64,000 bases of DNA from Orychophragmus violaceus (lineage: Eukaryota; Streptophyta; Magnoliopsida; Brassicales; Brassicaceae), in NCBI GenBank assembly GCA_030180135.1, contig CM058239.1, positions 43,225,270 to 43,289,269 of the forward strand, written 5' to 3'. The position numbers were made by a program, and so were the translations under genes. This document shows positions 10,033 to 19,390 of this stretch, piece by piece (the stretch's first letter is position 1; each line of letters begins with the position of its first letter). The notes under the pieces were generated by a model. It did not search any database and was not told the origin of the DNA. It was given only the letters and a program-made list of their open reading frames with translations.

Positions 10033-11702
10033 CAAGTGAGGTATGCAAAAACTGAGAAAGAGCTTCTTGCTGTGGTGTTTGCCTTTGAGAAGTTCAGATC
10101 ATACTTGGTTGGATCTAAAGTTGTGGTGTACACGGATCATACTGCGTTAAGGTATCTACTTGCCAAGAAAGATGCCAAGCCAAGGCTTCTGAGGTGGATA
10201 CTGCTGCTACAAGAATTTGATTTGGAGATCAAGGATAAGAAAGGCATTGAGAATGGAGTAGCAGATCATTTGTCAAGACTGAGAATTGAGGATGGAATTC
10301 CTCTAGATGACTCTCTCCCTGAGGAACAGCTAATGGCTTGCAAAGTTGTCAAGGATGCTCATGATACAAGAATGAGGATTGAGGAGGTCAATTCTATTGA
10401 AGACAAGGAACCGTGGTATGCTGATATAGTCAATTTCCTAGCTGTTGGGAAAGAACCACCAAGCCTCGATAGCTACCAAAGAAAAAAGTTCTTTAGAGAT
10501 GTCAACAGGTACTATTGGGATGAGCCTTACCTCTACACTTTGTGCAAGGATCAACTCTATAGAAGGTGCATAGCTGATGAAGAAGTGGGAGGCATTCTCC
10601 TACATTGCCATGGGTCAGACTATGGTGGTCACTTTGCCACTTTCAAGACGGTTCAAAAGGCTCTACAAGCTGGGTTTTGGTGGCCTACAATGTTCAAAGA
10701 TGCCCAAGAGTTCATTACTAAGTGTGATCCTTGTCAAAGAAAGGGGAACATCAGTAGAAGAAATGAGATGCCTCAAAACCCTATACTTGAAGTTGAAGTA
10801 TTTGATGTGTGGGGCATTGATTTCATGGGACCCTTCCCATCCTCTTACGGGAATAGCTACATTTTAGTAGCTGTGGATTATGTTTCCAAATGGGTAGAAG
10901 CAGTGGCGAGTCCAACGAACGACACCAAGGTTGTGATAAAGCTATTCAAGAGCATCATCTTCCCAAGATTTGGAATCCCGAGGATTGTGATCAGTGATGG
11001 AGGCTCACACTTCATCAACAAGCTATTTGAGAGTCTCTTGAAGAAGTATGGAGTGAAGCATAAGGTTGCAACACCATATCATCCTCAGACAAGCGGGCAA
11101 GTTGAAGTGTCCAATAGGCAAATCAAGCTATCCTAGAGAAGACTGTTGGAGCCTCAAGGAAAGATTGGGCTAAGAAACTTGATGACGCACTGTGGGCGTA
11201 TAGGACTGCTTTCAAGACTCCATTGTGCACTACACCATTCACCATGCTGTATGGTAAGTCATGTCACTTACCGGTGGAGGTGGAATACAAGGCCATGTGG
11301 GCTGTCAAGTTGCTGAACTTTGACATAAAAACCGCGACTGAGAGGAGATTGATTCAGTTGAACGAACTTAACGAGATACGGCTTGAGGCTTTTGAGAGCT
11401 CAAAGATCTATAAGGAGAGGACCAAGCTTTTTCATGATAAGCTGATTCAGAAGAAGGAGTTCAGAGAACGAGATCTTGTGTTGCTTTTTAACTCCCGGTT
11501 GAAACTCTTTCTCGGGAAGCTCAAGTCTAGATGGTCGGGACCGTTTAGAGTGAAGGAGGTGAGACCATATGGAGCGGTGGTACTTTTGGAAAAATCTGAT
11601 GAAGAGTTCACGGTCAATGGCCAAAGACTCAAGGATTACTCCATCTCAGAAGCAATAGAGGAGGGGACTTCGATTCCACTCTCTAGCCCTCCCTCAGCTT
11701 GA
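10033..11702 (+). pseudogene. Athila B pol, RNase H and integrase
   Basis: Continuation of 2516-2992. RNase H shows EKELLAVVFAFEKFRSYL and VYTDHTALRYLL (10045-10160), then the VADHLSRL end. Integrase follows with the HHCC finger (H-C-H-G...H, then KCDPCQRKG; about 10600-10745). The DDE core has the first Asp in WGIDFMGPFP (about 10812-10840), the second in VISDGGSHF (about 10988-11015) and the Glu in SGQVEVSNR (about 11092-11118). The C-terminal chromatin-side part (KSRWSGPFRVKEVRPYGAV) is at about 11525-11580. A one-base deletion near 11130 shifts the frame just after the Glu and the ORF stops at 11136; the rest is open at 11223-11702 in another frame. The WYADIVNFLAVGKEPP and VNRYYWDEPYLYTLC motifs are typical of the Athila clade. 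Confidence 0.92.
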
Positions 11703-11904
11703 GATCACGGTTTGCAAAGTCGAGCTTAACGACTTTAAATAAAAGCGCACTTGGGAGACATTCCCATGTTTATCCTTGTACATACGTCTTTTGCTTGTTA
11801 TTTTTGATGTTTTGCTTTGAGTTTTGTCAGGTTTTGGCTTAAGGATGAGGTTGTAGATCAGTTGGAGCTGAGCAAAAGCCGCGGAAATGAAGAAAAATGG
11901 TGCA
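11703..11904 (+). other. Post-pol spacer of Athila B
   Basis: Short T-rich non-coding stretch between the integrase stop and the palindromic array, resembling the first 100 bases of element A, which lie in the same position relative to pol. No ORF is supported. Confidence 0.5.
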
Positions 11905-12245
11905 GGAGCCAATATCGGGTTCCGTATCGGCTGGCCAGGCCGATACGGTTCTGGTAAAAATAATCCGAGGCTCAATATCGGGCACCGTATCGGTTGGCCA
12001 GGCCGATACGGATTTCCCAGAAAGATCGATATCGGGCACCGTATCGGTTGGCCAGGCCGATACGGGATGCAACATAAAAAAACCGAGAGCCAATATCGGT
12101 CCCCGTATCGGTTGGCCAAGCCGATACGGATCCTCGGAGTGAACAGATATCGGTCCCCGTATCGGTTGGCCAGACCGATACGGGATGCAGGAATTAAATC
12201 CGAGAGTTGATATCGGCTGGCGTATCGGTTGGCCAGGCCGATACG
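11905..12245. repeat. Palindromic ATATCGG...CCGATACGG array of Athila B
   Basis: Six units of about 55-63 bases. Each begins ATATCGG and carries an imperfect palindrome, CCGTATCGG then TTGGCCAGG then CCGATACGG, so every unit can fold into a 9-base-pair stem. The linkers between stems vary in length and sequence (words such as CCGAGAG recur). ORFs on both strands across the array are by-products of the repeat. Four diverged units of the same family lie in B's own LTR (16712-16945). Confidence 0.9.
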
Positions 12246-13116
12246 CACCTTCGCCCGGGTAAGTTTTCTCGAACCTAAACCGTTTTCAACCTGGATTTTT
12301 ACCCAAAATCGATTTAATGAACCGGTTTGAACCGATTTCCCCCTTGTTTTCTCCTCAAAATCCCGACTTCATCTCCTCTTCTCTCACTTTGGCGATTTTC
12401 TCAACAAAAATCACTCAAGTTTCCAAAATCTCTTCCTCTCTCAATTCAACTCGGTTTTCAGTGATTCAAAGCTCTAAGTTTGCAATTTTGTTGGCTCTAT
12501 CACTTGCTTTGACTCTCCAACGCCGTCCTTCATCACAAACCAAGGTAATAATCTCAACTCTCTCAAGATTTTCGGATTGAAAAACCCGGAAATTTTGAAT
12601 TCGATTTTTTTTGGTTGTGGATGATTGATATAGCTTGAAACTGTCCCCAATATGTGTTTGAATGAATACCCATTGCCAATTTCTCCCTAGGAATGAATGA
12701 ATTTGATTATTGGTGAATTAGGGTTCTTGAGAAATTTGGAATCCGAAATTATTTGGGGGTTTTCTAATTGGATGGTTTCTAATGATGCATTGAATTGTTA
12801 AAGGCCTAATTTGGTGATACTACTTGATTTGGATGAGTTTTGTTTCACAAAAGTTTCAAAAATGTGCATTAAGGACCTTTGGTTGATGAGATTGTGAATT
12901 GCTCAAGAATGTGATTGATTCGTTCGTACATTGTGCTTATGTTGAGCTAGAATTGGGTTTGGTTAAGATGCTTAGGCTTGTTTGCTCCATTGAAACTGAG
13001 AAAGTATGCAATTGTTAAGCTCCCACAATTGTTGATCATGGATGTCTCAAGATATTATTCATTGTGCGGTTGGATTGTGATTTTTGCTGATTCACTTTTT
13101 GAGCTGTCTTCTGCAG
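12246..13116 (+). promoter_or_regulatory. Leader exon and possible intron before the env-like ORF
   Basis: This 870-base stretch looks like the 5' end of a plant gene. A C/T-rich leader (12320-12544, with CCCCCTTGTTTTCTCC and CTTCATCTCCTCTTCTCTC) ends CCAAG|GTAATA at 12544/12545. T-rich, AT-rich DNA follows, with TCTTCTGCAG|G at 13116/13117, a canonical donor and acceptor pair bounding about 572 bases. Splicing would place the leader directly before the ATG at 13121. No TATA box is clear. Inference from base patterns only. Confidence 0.5.
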
Positions 13117-14798
13117 GACAATGGGTAAAAAATGCGCCAACCCGAAACCACAATTCATCAAGAGGGAAAGGGATAGCAGTTGAGGAAGAGGTACCAGAGG
13201 CACCAGTAAGGATGATCCAGGTGCCACATAAGTACTCCACCTCTGAGATATATGACAAGCTGGAGGGGATACCATTTTGGCCAACCCGATACCCTCACAC
13301 CACGACACTTACTGCACTTGGGCTACTGGATGACTACAACGAGATTGTAGAGAACATGGGCCTTAAGGAGTTCTTCAACCTTGCCAGTGACTCCTACCAG
13401 AGCTCAGCATGCCAATTCCTCTCATCCATGAAAGCAACAGTCAACATGAGGAGAGCCGCTTTGGCAGGGGAAGTGAGTCGAGGGAAGATTGATTTCCAAA
13501 TGGGTAGGAAGAAGTTCAGTATGACGTATGAAGACATAGCTGCAGTTTTTGATTTTCCAGAGAATGGTGCTCAGCTGGGAACTTTTATCCCCATTGATAA
13601 GGACGACCTCGAGGGTGTTTGGCAGATGATAGCTGATGGGCCCTTTAAGCTGGGGGCTATGAAGAACGCAAGGATCAGACACCCAGCCATTCGCTATGTG
13701 CACAAATCATTAGCACATACTCTATTTGCTAGGAAGGAGACGGGGCAGGTCACAGAGATGGAGATGAAGCTTCTCTACATTGGGTTGCAGCCTCTCCTAC
13801 TCACATATCCCAATGGTCAGCCAATACCACCAGTTGAGCGCCTCCCAAGCTACACTTCCATTTTTATAGAGCAGTTTGCTGTCCACCGAGATTGGGCAAT
13901 GTCAGTGAGGGACGCTAGTCCGAAGTTCAGCATGGGTGGTTTGATCACGCCGTTGCTTGTGAAAAAGAAGGTAAAACTGGAAGGAAGTCTGGATGAGAAG
14001 ACATTTGGGGCGCGTACACCAGTAGCGTGGTTGGATGTTCCGCAGCTTATCCGAACTCACTACCTCGCCTCCAAGCCGCCTCCAGAGTGCCATCTCTACC
14101 GGATGTGCTCGGGTACTTCCCACGAAGAAGGGTATCTCCTCCCAAACCCCGACATTACAAGCTTTGCCAACAGAGCTCATATCAGATTTTTACCGGGGGT
14201 GGAGCATGTGTTTGGACCCCACGGGTCCCAGAGAGCGACTGCAGCAGAGCCTGATACTTCCGATGCACCTGCTGGGGTGTATGGGCTGCACAGATACCTT
14301 ATCGAGCCTCTAGATGATCCTATCGCGAACAAGACAGTAAGAGCACTGAGGGACCAGAACCGGGACCTCCAGAGGCAGAGCAAATGGCATGGGAGGAACA
14401 TTAAGAAGATGGCTACCTGCTTGAAGAAAGTGACCAAGGTTCTTAAGATGATTGTGGGGAAGAAAGACAAGAGTAGCGCTGCGGGACAGACCTCCACATC
14501 CCGAGAGGCTCAGGCTGGTGTAGATGAGGAGATTCAGGCAACGACTGAGGAGGTGATAGCTGAAGCCGATGTTCTGGTTGAGCAGGCTGAATTTGAGCAG
14601 GGAAGGTACTCGGTTGCTGGACACGAGACCGGAGGATCTGCGCGCATGGCTCACGACTCCTATTATGAGGATCCTCACCGCCACTCCACTCGCGAGGACA
14701 GAAGGAGAAAGAGGAGAGCCATGAGGACACCGTCCTGCTCTTCCTCAAACCCGACTTACTCAATGGGAGACTCATCACCTCCATACCTCCACTTCTAG
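12978..14798 (+). CDS. ATHILA ORF-1 family (env-like) protein of Athila B
   Basis: A 606-codon open frame in the third-ORF position downstream of pol, where Athila elements carry the so-called env-like gene. The conserved body begins about residue 75 (IPHKY-like, YDKLEGIPFWPTRYPH) and includes EFFNLASDSYQSSACQFLSS, a DIAAVFDFPENG segment, and IRYVHKSLAHTLFARKE, as I know from the ATHILA ORF-1 family. The C-terminal third is charged and low in order (KKVTKVLKMIVGKKDKS, then acidic and RRRKRRA stretches). I see no clear signal peptide and no strong C-terminal membrane anchor, so an envelope role is not shown. The first about 46 codons (12978-13116) look like intron. The likely original ATG at 13121 is out of frame by one base in an A6 run. 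Confidence 0.8.
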   Translation: MFAPLKLRKYAIVKLPQLLIMDVSRYYSLCGWIVIFADSLFELSSAGQWVKNAPTRNHNSSRGKGIAVEEEVPEAPVRMIQVPHKYSTSEIYDKLEGIPFWPTRYPHTTTLTALGLLDDYNEIVENMGLKEFFNLASDSYQSSACQFLSSMKATVNMRRAALAGEVSRGKIDFQMGRKKFSMTYEDIAAVFDFPENGAQLGTFIPIDKDDLEGVWQMIADGPFKLGAMKNARIRHPAIRYVHKSLAHTLFARKETGQVTEMEMKLLYIGLQPLLLTYPNGQPIPPVERLPSYTSIFIEQFAVHRDWAMSVRDASPKFSMGGLITPLLVKKKVKLEGSLDEKTFGARTPVAWLDVPQLIRTHYLASKPPPECHLYRMCSGTSHEEGYLLPNPDITSFANRAHIRFLPGVEHVFGPHGSQRATAAEPDTSDAPAGVYGLHRYLIEPLDDPIANKTVRALRDQNRDLQRQSKWHGRNIKKMATCLKKVTKVLKMIVGKKDKSSAAGQTSTSREAQAGVDEEIQATTEEVIAEADVLVEQAEFEQGRYSVAGHETGGSARMAHDSYYEDPHRHSTREDRRRKRRAMRTPSCSSSNPTYSMGDSSPPYLHF

Positions 14799-16454
14799 CC
14801 AGGTTACACTCCACATTTGTACATAGTTTTTCTTCTTTCTTTCGTTTGCTTTTTGTGTGTTTTCGGTCTTTCCTCCTTGCCTAGATCACACAAGGGACCG
14901 TGTGATTTAAGTTTGGGGGAGAGACCAGTTGCTAATTTGGTTTGTTTTGTTTCTTATTTTCGATCTTATCACTTGAGTCTCATGCATTCATCTAAGGCAT
15001 AGAAAATCCAAAAAAAAAATTGAAAAATTTCAAAAAATTTCAAAAAGAAAGCATGTAGTTGCAATAGCATAATAGGATTGAGTCTAGTTGCATCATATAG
15101 GACGCATGCATAGGGAGCAATGATGAAATTTCCTTGTAAGATTGATTGAGTGATGACTTGTTCTTTATGCTAGTTGTTTGAGCTAGTTGATTGTCATAAG
15201 ATTGTAATTCAAGAAGGGCTAGAAAGTTAAGATGAACCATGCTCGGATTGCTTGCTTTGAAACTTGGTTTGAAACTGAAATAAGCTTTGAATTGACACTA
15301 GCTCTACCTAAGTGAGAACCTTAATGATGACATCTAATTATCCTACTCTTGCTTTGTGTACTAAACTCGTGGATACTCTGAAAATATTTGAGCATTCTTA
15401 TCCTTTCCACCCCTCTCAACTTGCTCAAATAGACTTCCATACCTTTCACCACCCTTCCTTCAAGCCACAAACACTATCTTGAGTGGTAGGCCTATTTGGA
15501 ATGAGCTAGGTAAAAAGTGTTGAGTATGAGGCGACTAGGAGAAATTTCCATATAGATGCAAGCTCAACATCTTTGGCTTTGCAATAGGCTAGGATCAAAG
15601 TTTGGGGGATGAGTTGGGAAAGGAGAGAGAGAGAGAGTAAAGAAAAGGAAGAATGAAAAGGGATTTTGGTTGGGATCTTATCTTTGTTGGCAAAGTGTTT
15701 TAAAAGAAGAAAAGCTCTCATGTGTTTAAAGAAAAGAAAAGTGTCTCATATTTTGAAATGAAAAGAAGCCAAAGGCTCACCCTTAAGAAAGAAAAGAGAC
15801 CATTGCTAAAGAAAGATTTGAGCTTAGTAAAAAGAAAAGATTTGCCACTGTTTTGAAAAGTCTTTATTGATCCTTGGGGTGTTTCTATGAAAAGTGTCTG
15901 ATTGAGAAAAGGGGATGAGGCAACAATAGCCTTGATCAAGGGTAATATCCATTTAGGTGGGCTAGATTAGGAGAAGAAGTAATTGGGGCATGGGTAGATG
16001 GAAATCAACCTAGTATGCACCAATTGCCTCTAACTCTTAGCATTTTACTATAGCTCATTCACTTCTTTATGAGAGAACCTTCATGCTCTTGGAATAAACC
16101 CCTCTTTTGATTGAGATCACTTTAATCTCAAAAGCCTTGTCCCTTTGCCAAATGAGTTTGGTCACCTTGTATTGAGTATGATCCACTTGAAAACCTAATG
16201 AATGTTAAAGAGCTAGTTGATAGGAATGCTTGTCTAGGTTGAGAATTGGGCTAAGAGTTTTTTCTTGATGAGCATGGCTAAATTTTTGGAGTAATCCTAA
16301 CTTGATTGAATCTTGGTGACGTTGACTCGGATTGGAACTCGTTGATCTCGGTTTTGTCTTTGGATATGAGCTCCCGCTTTCAAACCTTTTCCCCAACCTG
16401 TTGTGATTGACTTATGCTTGCTTGTAGACAATCAAGATTCAAGTTTGGGGGAAT
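14799..16454 (+). other. 3' non-coding region and PPT-like tracts of Athila B
   Basis: No credible ORF in 1.65 kb. Three copies of a polypurine-like word occur: TTAAGTTTGGGGGAGA (14907-14922), AAAGTTTGGGGGATGA (15597-15612) and CAAGTTTGGGGGAAT (16440-16454). Only the last touches the LTR and is the expected plus-strand primer. Also present are A-rich runs at 15008-15055 and an AG-repeat at 15624-15639. Element A has the same three-tract layout. Confidence 0.7.
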
Positions 16455-17892
16455 TGATATTCATACATTTTCATGCATTTAGGCTTGTATATAGTTCTTG
16501 TTTTGACATCCTTTCTCCATCATTCTTACCATTTTGTCGAGTCATTATCGCATCTAGAGTCTAGAGTTGTTTAGGACTAGGAGTAGGCATTCTAGGCTTG
16601 CATCTGGAGTGTTTCTTGTGTTTTACAGGTGAATGGAGGTGTCTAGGAGCATTGGTGAGCTTGGAAGTGGAGTCTTGAGCTCAGAAGACCAAGGGAGAGC
16701 CAACAGAAGCTCATATCGGCCTGAGTATCGGCCAGGCGGGCCGATACAACTCTTCATCAAAGTCCCAGAGAACCATATCGGTTTGAGTATCGGTCCATCC
16801 GACCGATATGGACTCTCGGATTAATTTTCGGGATTCCATATCGGGTTACATATCGGTCAGGTGGACCGATACGCTTCCATCCAGGAAAAAACCGAGAGTT
16901 GATATCGGTTGGCGTATCGGTCCAGCCAACCGATACCGTCCCCAGATTTTCACTTGGATCCGGGTCAACACCCGGTTTGTTCCGGGTTGACCCGGCTCGC
17001 ACCCTAATGACTATTTAAGCCAAAAACCTATTTCTGTTTGTTTCTTAAGCTGTTTTTGATGTTCTAAACTCTTTTGTAAGAACAAATTTGATTCTTGAGA
17101 TTAATCTAGTATTTTCTTTGTTATTCCTTCTACAAATCTCTCAATCCCTCACCAATCTCCATGATCAACTCTATTCATATGAGTTTTGTTGATCTAGTTA
17201 TGATTAGTGAGTAGTTCTCCATAGGCTTATGGGTTAGGTAGGATTAGGTTGATTTGGGGTGATCAATGGATTTCTAGTGGTTAATTGTTTAAAATCTCAT
17301 CTAGCAAAGTGTGCTTAATGCCTAATTAATCTTGATCACATTGGTTAGGATGTTTAGAATTTCTTGTTCACAACATGTTCGATGAAATTCCAGTATCTAG
17401 CTTTGTTAGGACTTTCACATTCTAGCACATGAAAATGTATGTCTAGAGTGATTGTTTGCTGATTGGAACCTCTTTGAATGCTCGTTTGATTTTAATTCAC
17501 AAATGATGATTTGTTCTTGAATTAAGATTAAGTGAAGAATTGGTATTAAGAGATTAAACTGATTTACTTGGTGTGTTCCTTGCTAGGGGATTAGCTTTTA
17601 GGAGTTTGAATTAGGATTCCTTGATCATCCCGGGTCACCTATCCGTTGACCTTAACCCTTGGGCCTTATTCTTGTCATTGATTGAATCGTTTGTTAATTG
17701 TTTTTGTTTACTTTTATTTGATTTGAATTCGTTAGGATTGTTAAAACAATGTCTTAATTGAATTGATTTGACTCTAGAGGTTTAGTGTGTGCGTATTGGT
17801 TTTATCCGTCCCAAAAAGGTTCGATACCTCAAAGCTACATCGATAAGCTTGAGGAATTGGTACCTCAAAGGATTGCAAAATCCTAGTTATCA
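16455..17892 (+). repeat. 3' LTR of Athila B
   Basis: About 1438 bp, TGATATTCATACA ... CCTAGTTATCA, with TGATA/TATCA inverted ends and a polypurine tract directly before it. The right end abuts intron sequence of an importin-alpha pseudogene, so B is inserted in that gene; ATCAT at 17893-17897 is the expected TSD copy. A TATTTAA at 17012-17018 could be the promoter TATA element. The 5' LTR is outside the window, so the exact end (17892 versus 17896) is uncertain. Confidence 0.82.
16712..16945. repeat. Palindromic ATATCGG cassette inside B's LTR
   Basis: Four units of about 60 bases with the same plan as 11905-12245: ATATCGG, a second TATCGG, a short loop, then the complementary CCGATA. The bases flanking the stems differ between units, but stem complementarity is mostly kept (for example TATCGGTCC with GGACCGATA). 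Linkers again contain CCGAGAG or CTCTCGG. Confidence 0.85.
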
Positions 17893-17939
17893 ATCATCAG
17901 AAGATTTCCTTTTTTTTTATCACTGATCTCAAATTTTAG

Positions 17940-18528
17940 GAAGCTGCGTGGGTGCTATCTAATATAGCTGCAGGATCCATTGAACATAAGAGAATAATAC
18001 ATTCTACTGAAGCAATGCCATTGTTGATACGACATCTTTCGACATCACCCTTTGATAAGGAAGGAAGTTGCCTATGCCTTGGGAAATTACTGCGTAGAAT
18101 CTGCGGAAGGAGACACAAAACTAAGGATAATCCAAGAGCACTTAGTCTCCATTGTCAGTGGCGGTTGCCTCTCGGGTTTTATTGATATGGTCAGATCGCT
18201 TGATATTGAAGCTGCTAGGCTTGGTCTTCAGTTCATTGAGCTGGTAAGAAATTAACCGAATGGCCTTAAAAGCTCAGTGAGACCCGAGTTTGAGTTTGCT
18301 TCTATGTTGATAGTCATTTTTGGATTAAAAAAATCATCTTGAAGGGTTTTGATTATTCTTTGGTGTTAGATTATAAGAGGGATGCCAAAAGGAGAAGGTT
18401 TTGTGGGAGGATAAGACGGCATTGATGCAATGGAGATATTACATTTCCATTACAACGAAGAGCTAAGAGTCACGGCAAACAATCTTGTGGATACATACTT
18501 TGGTGAAGATTATGGAATCGATACATGA
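17940..18528 (+). pseudogene. Importin-alpha C-terminal fragment
   Basis: Two exons of an armadillo-repeat nuclear import receptor, most like the divergent plant importin alpha IMPA-9 as far as I can recognise it. Exon 1 follows a clean intron end (AAATTTTAG|G at 17939/17940) and encodes EAAWVLSNIAAGSIEHKRI, an ARM-repeat signature, then a segment with RKEVAYALGNYCVESAEG. A 2-base deletion near 18052 breaks the frame. Exon 1 ends at GT (18244), with a short intron after it. Exon 2 resumes at about 18378 (RGMPKGEGFVGG) and reaches a natural-looking end, YFGEDYGIDT, with TGA at 18526-18528. A TAA interrupts exon 2 twelve codons in. Introns are kept, so it is a broken gene or duplicated gene piece, not a retrocopy. 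The upstream exons should lie beyond Athila B's far end. Confidence 0.8.
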
Positions 18529-18740
18529 AACCGCTTCCGAGTTCAGGCAAATCCTGTGGGAATATAAAGAAAGTTGGATGATGGATTATATAAAGCTTGT
18601 GTATGTGAGTTTTGTTTCATCATGACTTCTGCTTCATCACAATGCTTCATCACAATGTGTATGTAAGTTCTACCGGATAAAGTTGTGTTTTTTTTAAATC
18701 TTGTGTGTCTCTTTTAACTGTTCTTAATCTTCTTGGATAA
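18529..18740 (+). other. 3' flank of the importin-alpha pseudogene
   Basis: Short T-rich stretch resembling a 3' untranslated region, with a small duplication of GCTTCATCACAATG (18630-18655). No ORF. Confidence 0.4.
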
Positions 18741-19039
18741 TGGTCGTGTTCTTTTAGTGAACGCTGACGTCTGCGTCACAAAGGCAAAAAAAAAGCTTTG
18801 CATTTGGAGAAAATGTTTTTGTAACAGAAAAACCAGTGTTATATGTGAGAGATAAAGTAGACGCAGCCGCATCTAAATACACGCTCTGTTTTATCAACGT
18901 CAACGGCAATACCATAATTGCCGGTAAAAACAGACGCAGCGTCCATCATTCTCATTCTACACCTGTATATATGCTTGTGTGGCTGCTTGATTTTCTTGAC
19001 GTGGACGTTGCGTCTGCATTCACTAAAAGAACACGACCA
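18741..19039. mobile_element. MITE with long terminal inverted repeats
   Basis: 299 bp. The left end reads GGTCGTGTTCTTTTAGTGAA from 18742; the right end is its exact reverse complement up to 19038. The pairing continues more weakly for about another 20 bases (GCTGACG with CGTCTGC). The flanks show AAT on both sides of GGTCG...CGACC, or TA one base further out, so the TSD is 2-3 bases; this fits a Tc1/mariner- or Harbinger-type source but does not decide it. GACGCAGC/GCGTCTGC words recur inside. It has no coding capacity; the ORF across it is accidental. Confidence 0.85.
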
Positions 19040-19390
19040 ATATCTGAAATGCTGCAGCTCTGGTTCACCACAACTATTCCAAGAGCTCCTCCTCCTCTGA
19101 TTACCCCTTCGGCTGCGAATCACCATGGCCCCTTTGATGATGGATGATTATCAAGATGATAAATGATTATCACCGTTTCTACCATGACTCTTTGTTCCCG
19201 CGTGGACCACAATTAGTTGTTCTATTGACTTATGATTCTGCAACTAAGTGTTTGTATGTTTTTTTTATGGGCTCTATTTATTTTTAGGCTTAAAAACATT
19301 GCCTAGGCTGGGCTAGAGATTATGCTTTTATTTTCATTTTTAATCAATAGTAAACCCTTTCTCAAAAAAAAAAGAAAAAAAAATCTTCTT
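19040..19390 (+). repeat. Possible retroposon 3' end with poly(A)
   Basis: Ends in AATCAATAGTAAACCCTTTCTC followed by an A-rich run (19364-19382), as seen at LINE 3' ends in Brassicaceae. The upstream part (19050-19150) has a short proline-rich frame of no recognised family. No RT domain is visible, so this is at most a truncated tail. Confidence 0.35.

Larger units (their letters stand above)
2988..10037 (-). mobile_element. Copia element C1, non-autonomous, with CAAGT TSD
   Basis: A complete LTR retrotransposon on the minus strand. LTRs are at 9404-10032 (5') and 2993-3623 (3'). A perfect 5-base TSD, CAAGT, flanks it at 2988-2992 and 10033-10037. The PBS (initiator Met tRNA) is next to the 5' LTR, a purine tract next to the 3' LTR, and the internal region holds an open gag and a decayed pol. 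The LTRs differ at only about five visible bases and one 2-base indel, so the insertion is young. It interrupts the RNase H of Athila B. Its closest relative here is C2 (43568-50735), which shares the same decayed pol. Confidence 0.95.

Noticed and set aside
11905..12245. CRISPR-like array
   Set aside because: Plant DNA; units are whole palindromic modules with variable length, no fixed repeat and no cas genes.
11694..12248. Overlapping ORFs on both strands rich in GWPGRYG or VSAWPTDT
   Set aside because: Produced by the palindromic TATCGG array being stop-free; periodic, present in several frames, no domain.
17940..18528. Functional importin-alpha gene
   Set aside because: A 2-base deletion near 18052 and a TAA in the second exon, plus an Athila in the upstream intron.
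18836..19147. 103-codon ORF
   Set aside because: Lies mostly in the MITE and runs over its terminal repeat; no family.
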